A DNA stretch of 64,000 nt from CAVQWT01 sp963810815 (GCA_963810815.1 CAWEPB010000007.1:62001-126000); one strand, 5' to 3'; shown: positions 1-8,820, numbered from the stretch's first letter. The notes: generated by a model not told the origin, from the sequence alone. Translations and numbers: made by a program.

Positions 1-1
1 C

Positions 2-235
2 ATTCCTCCGGGACTCGCCGACCGGAACATCGTCACCTGGGTCTGCTACACCTATCCGTTCAATCTCACGGGTCAGCCCGCCGCGTCGGTGCCGGCGGGA
101 TTCACCGCCGCAGGATTGCCGGTCGGACTGCAGATCGTGGCGCGGCCTTATCGCGAGGAAGACGTGTTCACCGCAGCGGCCGCTTTCGAGTCCGCGCGGC
201 CGTGGGCGGCCCGGCGGCCGGCGCTGGGCGGATAG
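2..235 (+). CDS. Amidase family protein, C-terminal fragment
   Basis: Only the last 77 codons are present; the gene starts left of the window. The reading frame carries the typical tail of amidase-signature enzymes (GatA/AtzF-like family): an asparagine-leucine-threonine-glycine stretch followed by QPAASVPAG, then GLPVGLQIVARPY and a short acidic helix before the TAG stop. In this family that segment lines the substrate pocket, while the Ser-cisSer-Lys catalytic triad lies further upstream and is not visible here. Substrate cannot be assigned. It could equally be the end of an aspartyl/glutamyl-tRNA amidotransferase A-like paralogue, but a stand-alone amidase is the more common context next to unrelated genes. 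Confidence 0.8.
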   Translation: MPPGLADRNIVTWVCYTYPFNLTGQPAASVPAGFTAAGLPVGLQIVARPYREEDVFTAAAAFESARPWAARRPALGG

Positions 236-305
236 GGGCGTGCCGGGAAGCGGTGAGCGCGGGCGAATGCCGGCGGGGCTCGATCACCAACCGACGCGAT
301 CATCG

Positions 306-951
306 ATGTTCCTTTCTTCCACCGAAGCGGACAGCATTGCCGGCCGGATCGCCGACGTCGAGGCTCGTACGGGCGTGCAGGTCGTCGTGGCCGTCGTCGG
401 TCGCGCCGCGCGCTACCCCGAAGCCCGCTGGAAGGCGTTTGCACTCGCGGTCTCCGCAAGCGCGCTGATCATCGGCTGCATGGGGTTCGTCCGCCCCGAA
501 TGGACCATGGTGAGGCTCGACCTTCGGCGACATCATTGCAGTTCTCGCCGCAGGAATCGCGAACGCGCTGGTCGCGACGTATCTCCGGGGCTATCAGCGC
601 GTGTTCGTGCGGGACAACCGCGCCGCGGTCGAGGTGCGGCAATACGCCGAGGGGCTCTTCCTCGCGCGCGAGCTGTTCGCGACGCCGGCACGCACGGCGG
701 TGCTGATCGTCGTCGGCCTGTTCGAGCGCACCGTTGTCGTCCACGCCGACCGCGGCTTCACCGACCGGGTCGCGACGTCCGAATGGGAGGCCGTCGTCGC
801 ACCGATGACGGTTGCGCTGCGGTCGGGCGACCGGGCCGGCGCAGTGCAGGCGGGGCTCGACGCGCTGCAGTCGCTCCTCGTGCGCAGCGGTTTCGCCGGC
901 GCGGGCGCCGGCAGCCTGCCCGACCGACCGATCGAGGAACGCGGCGCATGA
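306..951 (+). CDS. TPM-domain protein (frameshifted)
   Basis: The protein resembles the short TPM-domain (PF04536, YgcG-like) proteins that accompany LemA/TPM pairs; a second example lies at 38.7-39.2 kb. The N-terminal part reads in one frame from the ATG at 306 to about 515. The rest (FGDIIAVLAAG, then the RYQ/FVRDN region, GLFERTVVVHADRGF and the C-terminal SLPDRPIEERGA) reads in the next frame to TGA at 949-951. One extra base near 514-522 explains this: the span is 646 nt, one more than a multiple of three. The corrected protein is about 215 aa with one or two hydrophobic segments in the first 100 residues. An ATG at 267 is an alternative start; neither has a clear ribosome-binding site. 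The stop overlaps the ATG that opens the following repeat array (ATGA). Confidence 0.6.
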
Positions 952-1182
952 GCCCGCCGGGCCGCCCCAAGGGCGAATACCGGAGTGCGCAGCACGAAGG
1001 TAGTCCAGTGAGCCCGCCGGGCCGCCCCAAGGGCGAATACCGGAGTGCGCAGCACGAAGGTAGTCCAGTGAGCCCGCCGGGCCGCCCCAAGGGCGAATAC
1101 CGGAGTGCGCAGCACGAAGGTAGTCCAGTGAGCCCGCCGGGCCGCCCCAAGGGCGAATACCGGAGTGCGCAGCACGAAGGTA
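949..1182 (+). repeat. Four tandem 60-bp direct repeats
   Basis: Three identical 60-base units plus a fourth identical for its first 54 bases lie head to tail between two TPM-domain genes. The unit length is a multiple of three, so one forward frame stays open across all copies and encodes four copies of SPPGRPKGEYRSAQHEGSPV. Every copy contains GAAGG, seven bases, then GTG, which is a good Shine-Dalgarno/start spacing. The first copy is opened by an ATG overlapping the upstream gene's TGA. The open frame runs without a stop into the downstream TPM gene. There are no spacers, so it is not a CRISPR. From memory, similar GRPKGE peptides appear in other Burkholderiales genomes; this was not checked. 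Confidence 0.9.
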
Positions 1183-1202
1183 ATACCGTCACATTCGCGG
1201 GC

Positions 1203-2174
1203 ATGCTCTGGCGTGCAACCCTGGTCGCCGCGCTCTCGCTTGCTGCCGCGGCGGCATCGGCCGCCGATGTCCCGTATCTGTCGGGGCGGGTCGTCGACGA
1301 CGCCGACATCCTGTCGCCGGCGGCGCGGGAAAGGCTGACCGTCACGTCCAGGGCGCACGAGGACAAGACCACCAACCAGGTGGTCGTGCTGACCGTGCCT
1401 ACCATCGGCGGCGAAAGCATCGAGGAATACGCGAATCGCGTCTTCGGCACCTGGAAACTCGGCCAGAAGGGCAAGGACAACGGCGTGCTGCTGGTGGTGG
1501 TGCCGAACGACCGCAAGCTGCGCATCGAGGTCGGCTACGGGCTCGAGGCTGCGTTGCCCGACGTCGACGCCGCGCGGATCATCCGCAACCGGATCGCGCC
1601 ACGGTTCAAGGCCGGCGACTTCGACGGCGGGGTGACCGACGGCGTGGATGCGATCGTCGCCCGGCTCGAAGGTCGCGGTGGCGCGATCGCGGATGGCGGC
1701 GGCAAGACGTCACCTTCGACCGCCAAGGGCATCTTCGACTCGCCCGAGGTTGCCGATTTCGAGGACCAGCTGCCGCCCTGGCCCATGCGCATCCTGCTCG
1801 GCGCGTTCATCTTCGGCGTCATCGGCCTCTTCACCGTCATCGGCGTGGTGACGCCGGGCATGGGCTGGTTTCTCTACGTGTTCCTCATCCCGTTCTGGGC
1901 GATGTTCCCCATCATCGTCGTCGGCGTGAGAGGTGCGCTCATCATCCTCGGGATCTACGTGGTCGGTTTTCCGATCGCCAAGCTCTTCATGCGGTCGCGT
2001 CCCGGGTACGTCAAGGCGGCCGCGGACCTGAAGCGGACCGGCCATGCGACGTTCGGCGGCATGGTGATCACCCGCGGCGGCAGCGCCAGCAGCAGCTCGG
2101 GCGGTAGCTCGGGCGGCGGATTCTCGGGCGGAGGCGGCAGCTCCGGCGGAGGTGGGGCCTCCGGCAGCTGGTAG
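1203..2174 (+). CDS. TPM-domain (YgcG family) secreted/membrane protein
   Basis: A 323-aa protein with a signal peptide (MLWRATLVAALSLAAAAASA, cleaved before AD), a TPM domain at about residues 25-160 (VVDDADILSPAARERL, NQVVVLTVPT, KGKDNGVLLVVVPNDRKLRI, EVGYGLEAALPD), two or three hydrophobic segments around 190-260, and a Ser/Gly-rich tail ending GGGGASGSW. This matches YgcG-like proteins, believed to be anchored in the inner membrane with the TPM domain outside; TPM domains of plant relatives have phosphatase activity and function here is unproven. The frame is open upstream through the 60-bp repeats, so an 85-residue N-terminal extension from ATG 948 is possible, but the signal peptide argues for 1203. 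Paralogue of the gene at 37.75 kb. Confidence 0.85.
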   Translation: MLWRATLVAALSLAAAAASAADVPYLSGRVVDDADILSPAARERLTVTSRAHEDKTTNQVVVLTVPTIGGESIEEYANRVFGTWKLGQKGKDNGVLLVVVPNDRKLRIEVGYGLEAALPDVDAARIIRNRIAPRFKAGDFDGGVTDGVDAIVARLEGRGGAIADGGGKTSPSTAKGIFDSPEVADFEDQLPPWPMRILLGAFIFGVIGLFTVIGVVTPGMGWFLYVFLIPFWAMFPIIVVGVRGALIILGIYVVGFPIAKLFMRSRPGYVKAAADLKRTGHATFGGMVITRGGSASSSSGGSSGGGFSGGGGSSGGGGASGSW

Positions 2175-2234
2175 GGACACGCCGCGCAGGAGGGCGGCAG
2201 GGACGACGATTCGACTGCTTGAGGCGTTGCCTGC

Positions 2235-3761
2235 CTAGCCGGTTCCGGGGCGCCGCGCCCGGGGTCGCCGCCGGTCGCGGGACGTCCGTTGCGCCGCCGC
2301 CGTCGAGCCTGCCGCCGCGTTGCCGGCGCCCGTCCGCACCGAGGGCTTCCTTGCCTGCGCCCCGACGGCGTCCGCCTTCACCCGGCGCAGCATCTGCGCG
2401 AACTCGCGGTTGAACCGGGAAGTGATCGCCTCCGGGTCCGGCACCAGGTGCGCATCGGCGATCACCGCAAGCGTAGCCGTCTCCTTGTAGCTCAGGATGC
2501 TGATCCCCATCCCGAGCTGTTTGCCCGGATGCGGTACCCAGAACATCATGCGATCGATCGGGACGCCGGCCAGATGGAGCGCCTTCGACGGCCCGACGAC
2601 ATTGGTCATGACGACGCTCGCCTTGCTGCCGAAGATCTCGTTCGCGAGATCCCCGAGCGGTTTCGGCGCACGGCCGAAGATGTTGAAGAGGACCAGCATC
2701 GCCACCGCCTCCGGCGAGCGCTTGAGCGCGTCCATGCGCGCCTTCGTCGTCGCCAGGCGGTCCATCGAATCCGCGCCCGCCACCGCCAGGTCGAGCACCA
2801 CCAACCCGAACTCGTTGCCCAGTTCGCCGGCCCGCTCGGGTGGCCTCAGGTCGACGGGAACCATCGCCCGGACGGTGGTGTGTTCCACATCGACGCCGCG
2901 CCGCTTCAGGTACGTCCGCAACGCGCCGGTCATGCCGGCCACGAGCACGTCGTTCACCTTGGCACCCGACGGAGCGCCGATCGCCTTGATGTCCTTGATC
3001 GCGATCGGCTTCGACCAGGCGACGTGCTTTCTCATTCCGAAGTCGCCCTTGAGGGGGGATTGCGGATCGGATGTCTTCAGAAGCTCGGCCGCCAGCATTC
3101 CCGCGCCTTCGAGCACGGACGCGGCCCGGTCGATCACCTGTTGCGGATGCGTGGCCGCATCGACCGCGGCACCGGCGGTCGCGAGCGCCTTCCTGGCCGC
3201 ACGCTCGATGGCATCGAGGGACGGCGTCAGCGCGCGTCCGGTGCGCCCGCGCCCGATGTTCGCCGCGCTCGCCCGAACGGCGCGCAGCGAGGCGTCCGGC
3301 GTCGTGTCGAAGAGCCGCTTGATCACGGTCATCATTGCGGTGCCATCGCCGATGCAGTGGTGGTAGCGCATGATCAGCGCACCGCCGCCGTCGAAGTCGT
3401 CGACGACGTGCACTTGCCAGAGGGGCTGTTCGCGGTCGAGCGGCGAGCTCGCGATGTCGTTGATCAGCGCCGTAAGGGCGGCCTGGTCGTGCGGAGCGGG
3501 CAGTCCGACCTGATGGACGTGCTGGTCGATGTCGAAATTCGGCATGTCCTCCCACTGCGGAGTCGTCATCGGAAATCCGCGCTCGACCACGCGCTGGCGG
3601 AACCGGTCGAACCCGGCCATCCGGCGTTTGTAGACGGCCCGGACTTTCCTGAAGTCGAGGCGCTCCTTCGTGAGCACGATGCCCGTGACCATGGCCAGAT
3701 TCGCCGGCCCGTCCATGTGGTACCAGGCCGCATCCACGGGGCTCATCGGGTGGGTGGACAT
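2235..3761 (-). CDS. Wax ester synthase/diacylglycerol acyltransferase-like protein (copy 1)
   Basis: A 508-aa member of the bacterial WS/DGAT family, which joins acyl-CoA to a fatty alcohol or diacylglycerol to make storage wax esters or triacylglycerol at the inner membrane. The start MSTHPMSPVDAAWYHMDGP is typical, and the catalytic HHxxxDG motif is intact (HHCIGDG, His at about residues 134-135). The second conserved block, VNDVLVAGMTGALRTYL, and the downstream PLAN-like NVVGPSKALHLAG are present. The C-terminal 60 residues are a low-complexity Ala/Arg/Gly tail of doubtful importance. ATG 3761 is chosen because the upstream in-frame ATGs lack family sequence. It is the last gene of a minus-strand group with a hydrolase and a second acyltransferase. 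Some family members have little acyltransferase activity, so the substrate is open. Confidence 0.88.
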   Translation of the reverse strand: MSTHPMSPVDAAWYHMDGPANLAMVTGIVLTKERLDFRKVRAVYKRRMAGFDRFRQRVVERGFPMTTPQWEDMPNFDIDQHVHQVGLPAPHDQAALTALINDIASSPLDREQPLWQVHVVDDFDGGGALIMRYHHCIGDGTAMMTVIKRLFDTTPDASLRAVRASAANIGRGRTGRALTPSLDAIERAARKALATAGAAVDAATHPQQVIDRAASVLEGAGMLAAELLKTSDPQSPLKGDFGMRKHVAWSKPIAIKDIKAIGAPSGAKVNDVLVAGMTGALRTYLKRRGVDVEHTTVRAMVPVDLRPPERAGELGNEFGLVVLDLAVAGADSMDRLATTKARMDALKRSPEAVAMLVLFNIFGRAPKPLGDLANEIFGSKASVVMTNVVGPSKALHLAGVPIDRMMFWVPHPGKQLGMGISILSYKETATLAVIADAHLVPDPEAITSRFNREFAQMLRRVKADAVGAQARKPSVRTGAGNAAAGSTAAAQRTSRDRRRPRARRPGTG

Positions 3762-3882
3762 CGGTTGCCTCTCGTCCGGCGCGCGGCTGCCGTCGTCGCG
3801 ATCGAATCCGGCCGCCGCAGCGTCGATACGACCCATACTAGATCCGGCGCCGGCGGGGGCCTTGATCGTTGTCAACTGCGGG

Positions 3883-4812
3883 TCAGCAGCAGTCGGTCAC
3901 CGGCGCTGCTGTCGCGCACCGGGCGCCGCGGCAATGCCCGACGATGAGCTGCACGAGCAACGGCTGTGCGCCCGGTGGCAGATCGTGACCCATCCCCCCG
4001 ATGATCTCCAGGTGGCTGCCCTGGATGTGGAGGGCCGTGTCGCGCCCCGCCGCGACGGGAACCAGGGGGTCGTCGCTGCCGTGGACCACCAGCGTCGGTG
4101 CGACGATGCGATGCAGCAGCGGGCGGCGATCGCCGGACGCGAGTATCGCCAGCAGCTGCCGCGCGGTGCCTGCAGGATGGACGCCGCGGTCCACGATCCG
4201 CCTGAGGTTGTGCCGCAGCAGGTCCGCGTCGACGGCGAACCCTGGGCTGCCGATCACGCCGAACACGCGGGCGAAGTGCTCGACCAGCACCTCGGCGTCG
4301 CCGGTGCTCGCGGGGCGCGAGAGGATCGCGCGCAGCGCGCGCGGCTTGCCCATGGTGACGCGCACGCTCGGGTTGCCCGTCGACGACATGATCGACGTGA
4401 GGCTCGCGACGCGTTGCGGGTACAGCGCCGCGACGTTCTGCGCGATCATCCCGCCCATCGACACGCCGACCAGGTGCGCGCGCCCGATGCCGAGTGCGTC
4501 GAGCAGGCCGACGGCGTCGGCGGCCATGTCGTCCAGCGTGTACGGCGCGGTCACCCTCCGCCTCAGCAGGGCGCGCACGATTGCCATCCGCAGATCGGGC
4601 GGGCGTCCCCCGGCAACCTTGCTGGAATGGCCGCAGTCGCGATTGTCGAAGCGGATCACCCGGAAGCCGGCGGCGACGAGCCCGTCGACGAAGGGGTCCG
4701 GCCACGCGATGCCAGGCATCCCGAGGCCCATGATCAGCAGGATCGCCGGCGCGCCGACGTCCCCGCGGCTTTCGTAGTCGAGCTCGAGGCCCCGCACCGC
4801 CGCGGTCGTCAC
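3883..4812 (-). CDS. Alpha/beta hydrolase
   Basis: A 309-aa alpha/beta-hydrolase fold protein. Visible elements are the oxyanion region LLIMGLGMPG, the FDNRDCGHSSK strand-turn typical of this esterase/lipase subfamily, the nucleophile elbow GVSMGG, the acidic residue in HGSDDPLVP and the catalytic histidine in GGMGHDLPPG. No signal peptide is seen, so it is likely cytoplasmic. The start is GTG at 4812, whose GTGA overlaps the TGA of the upstream acyltransferase, so the two genes are probably translationally coupled. Sitting between two WS/DGAT genes, it may hydrolyse acyl esters or neutral lipids. That role is inferred from context, since the fold alone does not give the substrate. Confidence 0.88.
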   Translation of the reverse strand: MTTAAVRGLELDYESRGDVGAPAILLIMGLGMPGIAWPDPFVDGLVAAGFRVIRFDNRDCGHSSKVAGGRPPDLRMAIVRALLRRRVTAPYTLDDMAADAVGLLDALGIGRAHLVGVSMGGMIAQNVAALYPQRVASLTSIMSSTGNPSVRVTMGKPRALRAILSRPASTGDAEVLVEHFARVFGVIGSPGFAVDADLLRHNLRRIVDRGVHPAGTARQLLAILASGDRRPLLHRIVAPTLVVHGSDDPLVPVAAGRDTALHIQGSHLEIIGGMGHDLPPGAQPLLVQLIVGHCRGARCATAAPVTDCC

Positions 4813-6227
4813 GTCGCTCTCCCGGCCCGCCCGCGCAGGGCCTGCAGCTGCGTGAACGCCTCGCGCATCGCGCCGGCGAACGCGTCGGGGTCGCGCAGCG
4901 CGTCGCGGGCGGCGACCACGCCGAAGTCGAGCGAGCCCGCGTAGCTCTGCGCGGTGACGTTCAGGCCGAGACCGTGCTCGACGATCGACAGTGGCCACCA
5001 GGTAAGGAGCCGCGCCCCCGCCAGGTACAGCGGCGTGCCCGCGCCGGCAAAGTTCGACACGACCAGGTTGGCGAGCGGAGGGATCCGCTCGGCGAGCCGC
5101 GCGCGACCGTACAGCGCGGCGGCGGCGCCGAACAGCCACGGCATGCCGAGCGAGGGAAAATCGGTCGGAATGACGGAGCGCAGTTCCCGGGCCAGCGACT
5201 TGGTCCGGCCCGAGCCCGCGTGAATGGCGTGCAGGCGGGCGAGCGGGCCGGGGATGTCGGTGGCGAGGCCCATGCGGCTCATCGTCGCCAGCGTCGTGGC
5301 GTCGGTGTTGCCGGCATCGCGCAGCGAAACGGGGACGGCCGCGACCATCGGCTCCGCCGGCAGTTCGCCCCGGTCGGCGAAATGGCGCCGCAGCGCGCCG
5401 CTCACCACCGCGAGCACCACGTCGTTGACCGTCACCTGGTGACGTTCGGCGACGCGCACCACGGCTGGCAGGGGAATGGACAGCGTCGCGATCGCACGAG
5501 CGCGGCCGATCGTGACGTTGAGCGGCGTCCTCGGGGCGAACCGGAACGAGGCTCCGCGCAGGTTGCGCGCCGGCGTTGCATCGGTGCGCGCGACCAGCGC
5601 GGTCATCACGCGGGCGAGTTCGGGCAGTTGCCTGAACGCGCGCAGGGCCTGCGCGGCCGTGGTCCTGGCGGCGGTTCCCAGCAGCTGCGCGAGTCCCGGC
5701 TGCTCGCCGCCATCCGCCGGGATCCCGCTCGGCGGCACCGCGCGGGGCAGGGCAGTGGTGTCGAGCAGCGCGTGCGCGAAGGCCACGCTCGCCGCCCCGT
5801 CCAGCGTCGCGTGATGGACCTTGGTGTAGAGCGCGAGCTCGCCCGAGGCGAGACCCTCGATCACGTACAGGCGCCAGAACGGGCGGTCGCGCTCGAGCAG
5901 CCGCGCGTGCAGCCGCGCGACCGTCGCTTCCAGCTGCGCGAAGCTGCCCGGCGCAGGCAGCCTGACGTGACGCACGTGCATTCGGGGATCGACGGCGCCG
6001 GCATGGACCCAGACCGGGTTGGCAACCGCGAGGGGCATGGGCGCAAGACGGCGCGTGAACACGGGCGACAGATGCAGGCGTCCCGCCACGTGCCGGCGCA
6101 CCTCAGCGACGTACGCGCGCGCATCCCCCGGCGGCGCCGCGAGCAGGTGCAGTGCACCCACGTGCATCGGCGTCTCGGGCGTCTCCAGGTGCAGGAAGAG
6201 TGCGTCGAGCCCGGAGAGGGGCTTCAT
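4809..6227 (-). CDS. Wax ester synthase/diacylglycerol acyltransferase-like protein (copy 2)
   Basis: A 472-aa WS/DGAT family protein beginning MKPLSGLDALFLHLETPETP, the canonical N-terminus of the family. The active-site motif is HHATLDG (His about 138-139), intact. Later conserved blocks include VNDVVLAVVSGALRRHF and NLVVSNFAGAGTPLYLAG. It is the first gene of a minus-strand operon; its stop overlaps the GTG start of the downstream hydrolase by four bases, and copy 1 follows. Expected product is a peripheral inner-membrane acyltransferase for wax ester or triacylglycerol formation. Divergence between the three copies in this island suggests different acyl acceptors rather than recent duplication. 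Confidence 0.9.
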   Translation of the reverse strand: MKPLSGLDALFLHLETPETPMHVGALHLLAAPPGDARAYVAEVRRHVAGRLHLSPVFTRRLAPMPLAVANPVWVHAGAVDPRMHVRHVRLPAPGSFAQLEATVARLHARLLERDRPFWRLYVIEGLASGELALYTKVHHATLDGAASVAFAHALLDTTALPRAVPPSGIPADGGEQPGLAQLLGTAARTTAAQALRAFRQLPELARVMTALVARTDATPARNLRGASFRFAPRTPLNVTIGRARAIATLSIPLPAVVRVAERHQVTVNDVVLAVVSGALRRHFADRGELPAEPMVAAVPVSLRDAGNTDATTLATMSRMGLATDIPGPLARLHAIHAGSGRTKSLARELRSVIPTDFPSLGMPWLFGAAAALYGRARLAERIPPLANLVVSNFAGAGTPLYLAGARLLTWWPLSIVEHGLGLNVTAQSYAGSLDFGVVAARDALRDPDAFAGAMREAFTQLQALRGRAGRAT

Positions 6228-6459
6228 GCGGGATTCCTGTTGCTCATGCGATGGCCGTCACGGGCGGTCGATCGGGACCACGCTATCACCCCGGACGCGC
6301 TCGGCAGTTCAAATCGTAGCCCCGGCCTTGACGGCGATCAACGTCGCGTTTCGTGGTGGCCGCGTGGCCAGCGGCTCCTTTGTGGCATCCTCGGGCAGGA
6401 GACCCGGCGGATCGCGATGGGTTGGTCGCGGCGCTGGTGGAACAACGACCGGATTCCAG

Positions 6460-7272
6460 ATGGCCACGCGAGTACCGCACGTCGGCAAGCCCCTGCTGCT
6501 GCACCAGCTGATCGAGCCGCGGGCCCTCCTCGAGATGGCCGCGCTGCCGTGGCTGCTGCCCGTGCTCGCCGGTGCGGCGCGCGGCGATGGCCACCCGGTG
6601 CTGCTGCTTCCGGGATTCATGGCGGACGAGGGGACGCTGGTCGTGCTCAGGCTCTTCCTGGAGAACCGGGGCTACGAAGTCCAGACCTGGGGCTTCGGGC
6701 GCAACGTCGGCTTCAGCAGCCGGCACGCCGCGGCGCTGCAGCAGAAGATCCGCTACATGCACCACAAGACCGGCCGCAAGGTGAGCCTCGTCGGGTGGAG
6801 CCTCGGCGGCATGTTCGCCATGTACGGGGCACACGAGGCCCCGGAGTGCATCCGTTCGGTCATCACGCTCGGCAGTCCGGTGACCTTCGATCCGGCCGGC
6901 AGCCAGTCGCCGCCGCTGGTCAAGGCGCTCTACCGGCTGATTGCCCACCCGATGGGGACGGCGGCGCATGTGACACACCTGCGCGCGAAGAATCTGCGCC
7001 GGCCGAAGGTGCTTCCGGTGCCGATCTCGTGCCTCTACTCGCTGACCGACGGCGTCGTGCCACCGCAGGAGGCGACCATCGACGGCAATGCGGCGCTGCA
7101 CGAAAACATCCGCGTGCCAGGCAGCCATCTCGGGCTGGGGTTCAACTCCCTCGCGCTCTGGATCGTCGCGGACCGCCTCGCGCAGCCCGAGGGCCGGTGG
7201 CGGCCGTTCGCGCCGGCGGGCGTCACCGGGCAGCTGTACCGGCTGATGACCTCGGGGTTCGGGCCGCCCTAG
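6460..7272 (+). CDS. Alpha/beta hydrolase (lipase-like)
   Basis: A 270-aa protein with an alpha/beta-hydrolase core: HPVLLLPGFMADEG as the first strand and oxyanion loop, VGWSLGGMFA as nucleophile elbow, YSLTDGVVPP with the acidic residue and PGSHLGLGFN with the catalytic histidine. It resembles triacylglycerol-lipase/PGAP1-like proteins more than the hydrolase at 3.9-4.8 kb. ATG 6460 is the first Met that keeps the family N-terminus. It is the only plus-strand gene in the lipid island, divergent from the copy 2 acyltransferase (232-bp gap) and convergent with copy 3, overlapping that gene's 3' end by 50 bases. A role in neutral-lipid turnover is inferred from position. Confidence 0.85.
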   Translation: MATRVPHVGKPLLLHQLIEPRALLEMAALPWLLPVLAGAARGDGHPVLLLPGFMADEGTLVVLRLFLENRGYEVQTWGFGRNVGFSSRHAAALQQKIRYMHHKTGRKVSLVGWSLGGMFAMYGAHEAPECIRSVITLGSPVTFDPAGSQSPPLVKALYRLIAHPMGTAAHVTHLRAKNLRRPKVLPVPISCLYSLTDGVVPPQEATIDGNAALHENIRVPGSHLGLGFNSLALWIVADRLAQPEGRWRPFAPAGVTGQLYRLMTSGFGPP

Positions 7273-8725
7273 TCCCCTGCCGGCGGATGGCCTTTGTCCC
7301 GGCCTTCGTCCTGGCCCTCGTCCGTGCACGCGCGATGGCCACGTAATCCTGGAAGCAGTCGCGCACGCACTGCGCAAAGACTTCCGGATCGGGCATCTGC
7401 TCGCGGCACGACGTCGGCGACACGATGATCTTCCCGTCGTAGCTCGTGATCGCGAAGACGAGGCCCAGACCGTCGTTGATCGGCATGATCGCGGAGAAAT
7501 AGGTCATGCGGGCGCCGTCGAGGTAGAGCGGAACCGTCGGCCCGGGCACGTTGGTGATCGCGCAGTTCGCGAGCGGCGCGCGGCGACCGGCTCCGAGCAG
7601 CGCGCGACCCAGCATCTTGCCGGTGAGCGCCAGCGTCGCGGCCGGGGCGTGCGTGCCGATGTCGGTGAGTTCGCGCGCGCCGATCGCGCGCGACATGAGC
7701 GCGGACGCCGCCGTCTGCGCCTTGACGAAGGCGAGCCGCCTGACCGGGTCCGCGATGGTCACGCCGAGCCCGAGGTTCACCCACTCCACCTGCGGCTTCC
7801 CGCCGGAATCCGGCACATAGACGGGGGTCATCGTCGAGAGATCCCGGTCCGGCAGCTCGTCGTTCGCCTCGAGGTACTTGCGCAACCCCCCCGCGCAGAC
7901 CGCCAGCACGGCGTCGTTGATCGTCGCCCCGGGGACGAGCCGCCGGATCTCGCGGAATTCGTCGAGCAGGAAGCGTCGCGTCTCGAACACCCGGTAGGGC
8001 GACACGACCGTATTGAACCGGGTCACCGGGATCGCATCCTGCCGCTGCAGCAGCTCGCTCGCGAACGCGCGGGCCGTCGGGACGACGCGAGCGAACGTAT
8101 TGACGATCGGGCGCGCCAGGCGCAGCGGCGACGTCGCCGTGTGCATCACGCCGCGGCAGACGAGCTCGAGGTCGTTCGGCGGCGACTCGGGAAACCAGGG
8201 CGCAGCCGGCTCGGCCTTCGGCGGATGCGGCGTCGTGTCGTGCAGCAGCGTGATGATCTCGGTGCCCTGCTCGACGTCGATCGCCGCGTGGTGGAGCTTG
8301 GTCAGCAGCGCGAAGCTGTCTTTCGGGAGGTCGAGGAGGCTGTCGAGGCCCTCGATGACGTAGATCTCCCAGGGCGGACGGTCGAGATCGAGCGGGCGCG
8401 CGTGGATGCGCGACGCCTGGATGCAGAACTGGCGCCAGTCGCCCGGCTTCGGCAGGGCGATGTTGCGCACGTGGTACTCGAGGTCGAAGTTCTCGTCGTC
8501 GATCCAGTACGGGTCGTCGAGGCCGAACGGCACCTGGCGAAGCTTCTGGCGGAAGATCGGCGAGCGATGCAGCCGGCTTTCCACGAGGGCCAGGACGCTC
8601 TTGAACCGGAGCCGGCCGCCGGGCGCCGTCGACGGATCGTAGATCTGGATGAGGCTGACGTTCGAATTGGAATGGGCGCTCTCCGAGGCGAGGAAGCGCG
8701 CATCGTGCTGGTTGAGCTGGCGCAT
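7223..8725 (-). CDS. Wax ester synthase/diacylglycerol acyltransferase-like protein (copy 3)
   Basis: A 500-aa WS/DGAT family protein. It starts MRQLNQHDARFLASES, keeps the acyltransferase block RPPWEIYVIEGL and the TINDAVLAVCAGGLRKYL and ITNVPGPTVPLYLDGARM blocks. The catalytic motif, however, reads HHAAIDV where the family normally has HHxxxDG: the two His (about 145-146) and Asp (about 150) are kept, the Gly is Val. Gly-to-other substitutions occur in some family members, so activity is uncertain. The last 35 residues are a strongly basic Arg/Ala/Thr tail that overlaps the convergent hydrolase gene and may be only an artefact of a late stop codon. Confidence 0.87.
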   Translation of the reverse strand: MRQLNQHDARFLASESAHSNSNVSLIQIYDPSTAPGGRLRFKSVLALVESRLHRSPIFRQKLRQVPFGLDDPYWIDDENFDLEYHVRNIALPKPGDWRQFCIQASRIHARPLDLDRPPWEIYVIEGLDSLLDLPKDSFALLTKLHHAAIDVEQGTEIITLLHDTTPHPPKAEPAAPWFPESPPNDLELVCRGVMHTATSPLRLARPIVNTFARVVPTARAFASELLQRQDAIPVTRFNTVVSPYRVFETRRFLLDEFREIRRLVPGATINDAVLAVCAGGLRKYLEANDELPDRDLSTMTPVYVPDSGGKPQVEWVNLGLGVTIADPVRRLAFVKAQTAASALMSRAIGARELTDIGTHAPAATLALTGKMLGRALLGAGRRAPLANCAITNVPGPTVPLYLDGARMTYFSAIMPINDGLGLVFAITSYDGKIIVSPTSCREQMPDPEVFAQCVRDCFQDYVAIARARTRARTKAGTKAIRRQGTRAARTPRSSAGTAAR

Positions 8726-8820
8726 GTTGACGGGATCATGCCACAGCTCGCGGCGTCGGAGTGCGCGGCAAGGACGCGTCCGGCGCTCCGGTGCCGCGCG
8801 TCGCGGTGCCTGCCGTCGAA

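Noticed and set aside
949..1182. CRISPR array
   Set aside because: Units are directly abutting with no spacers, and 60 bp long with coding periodicity.
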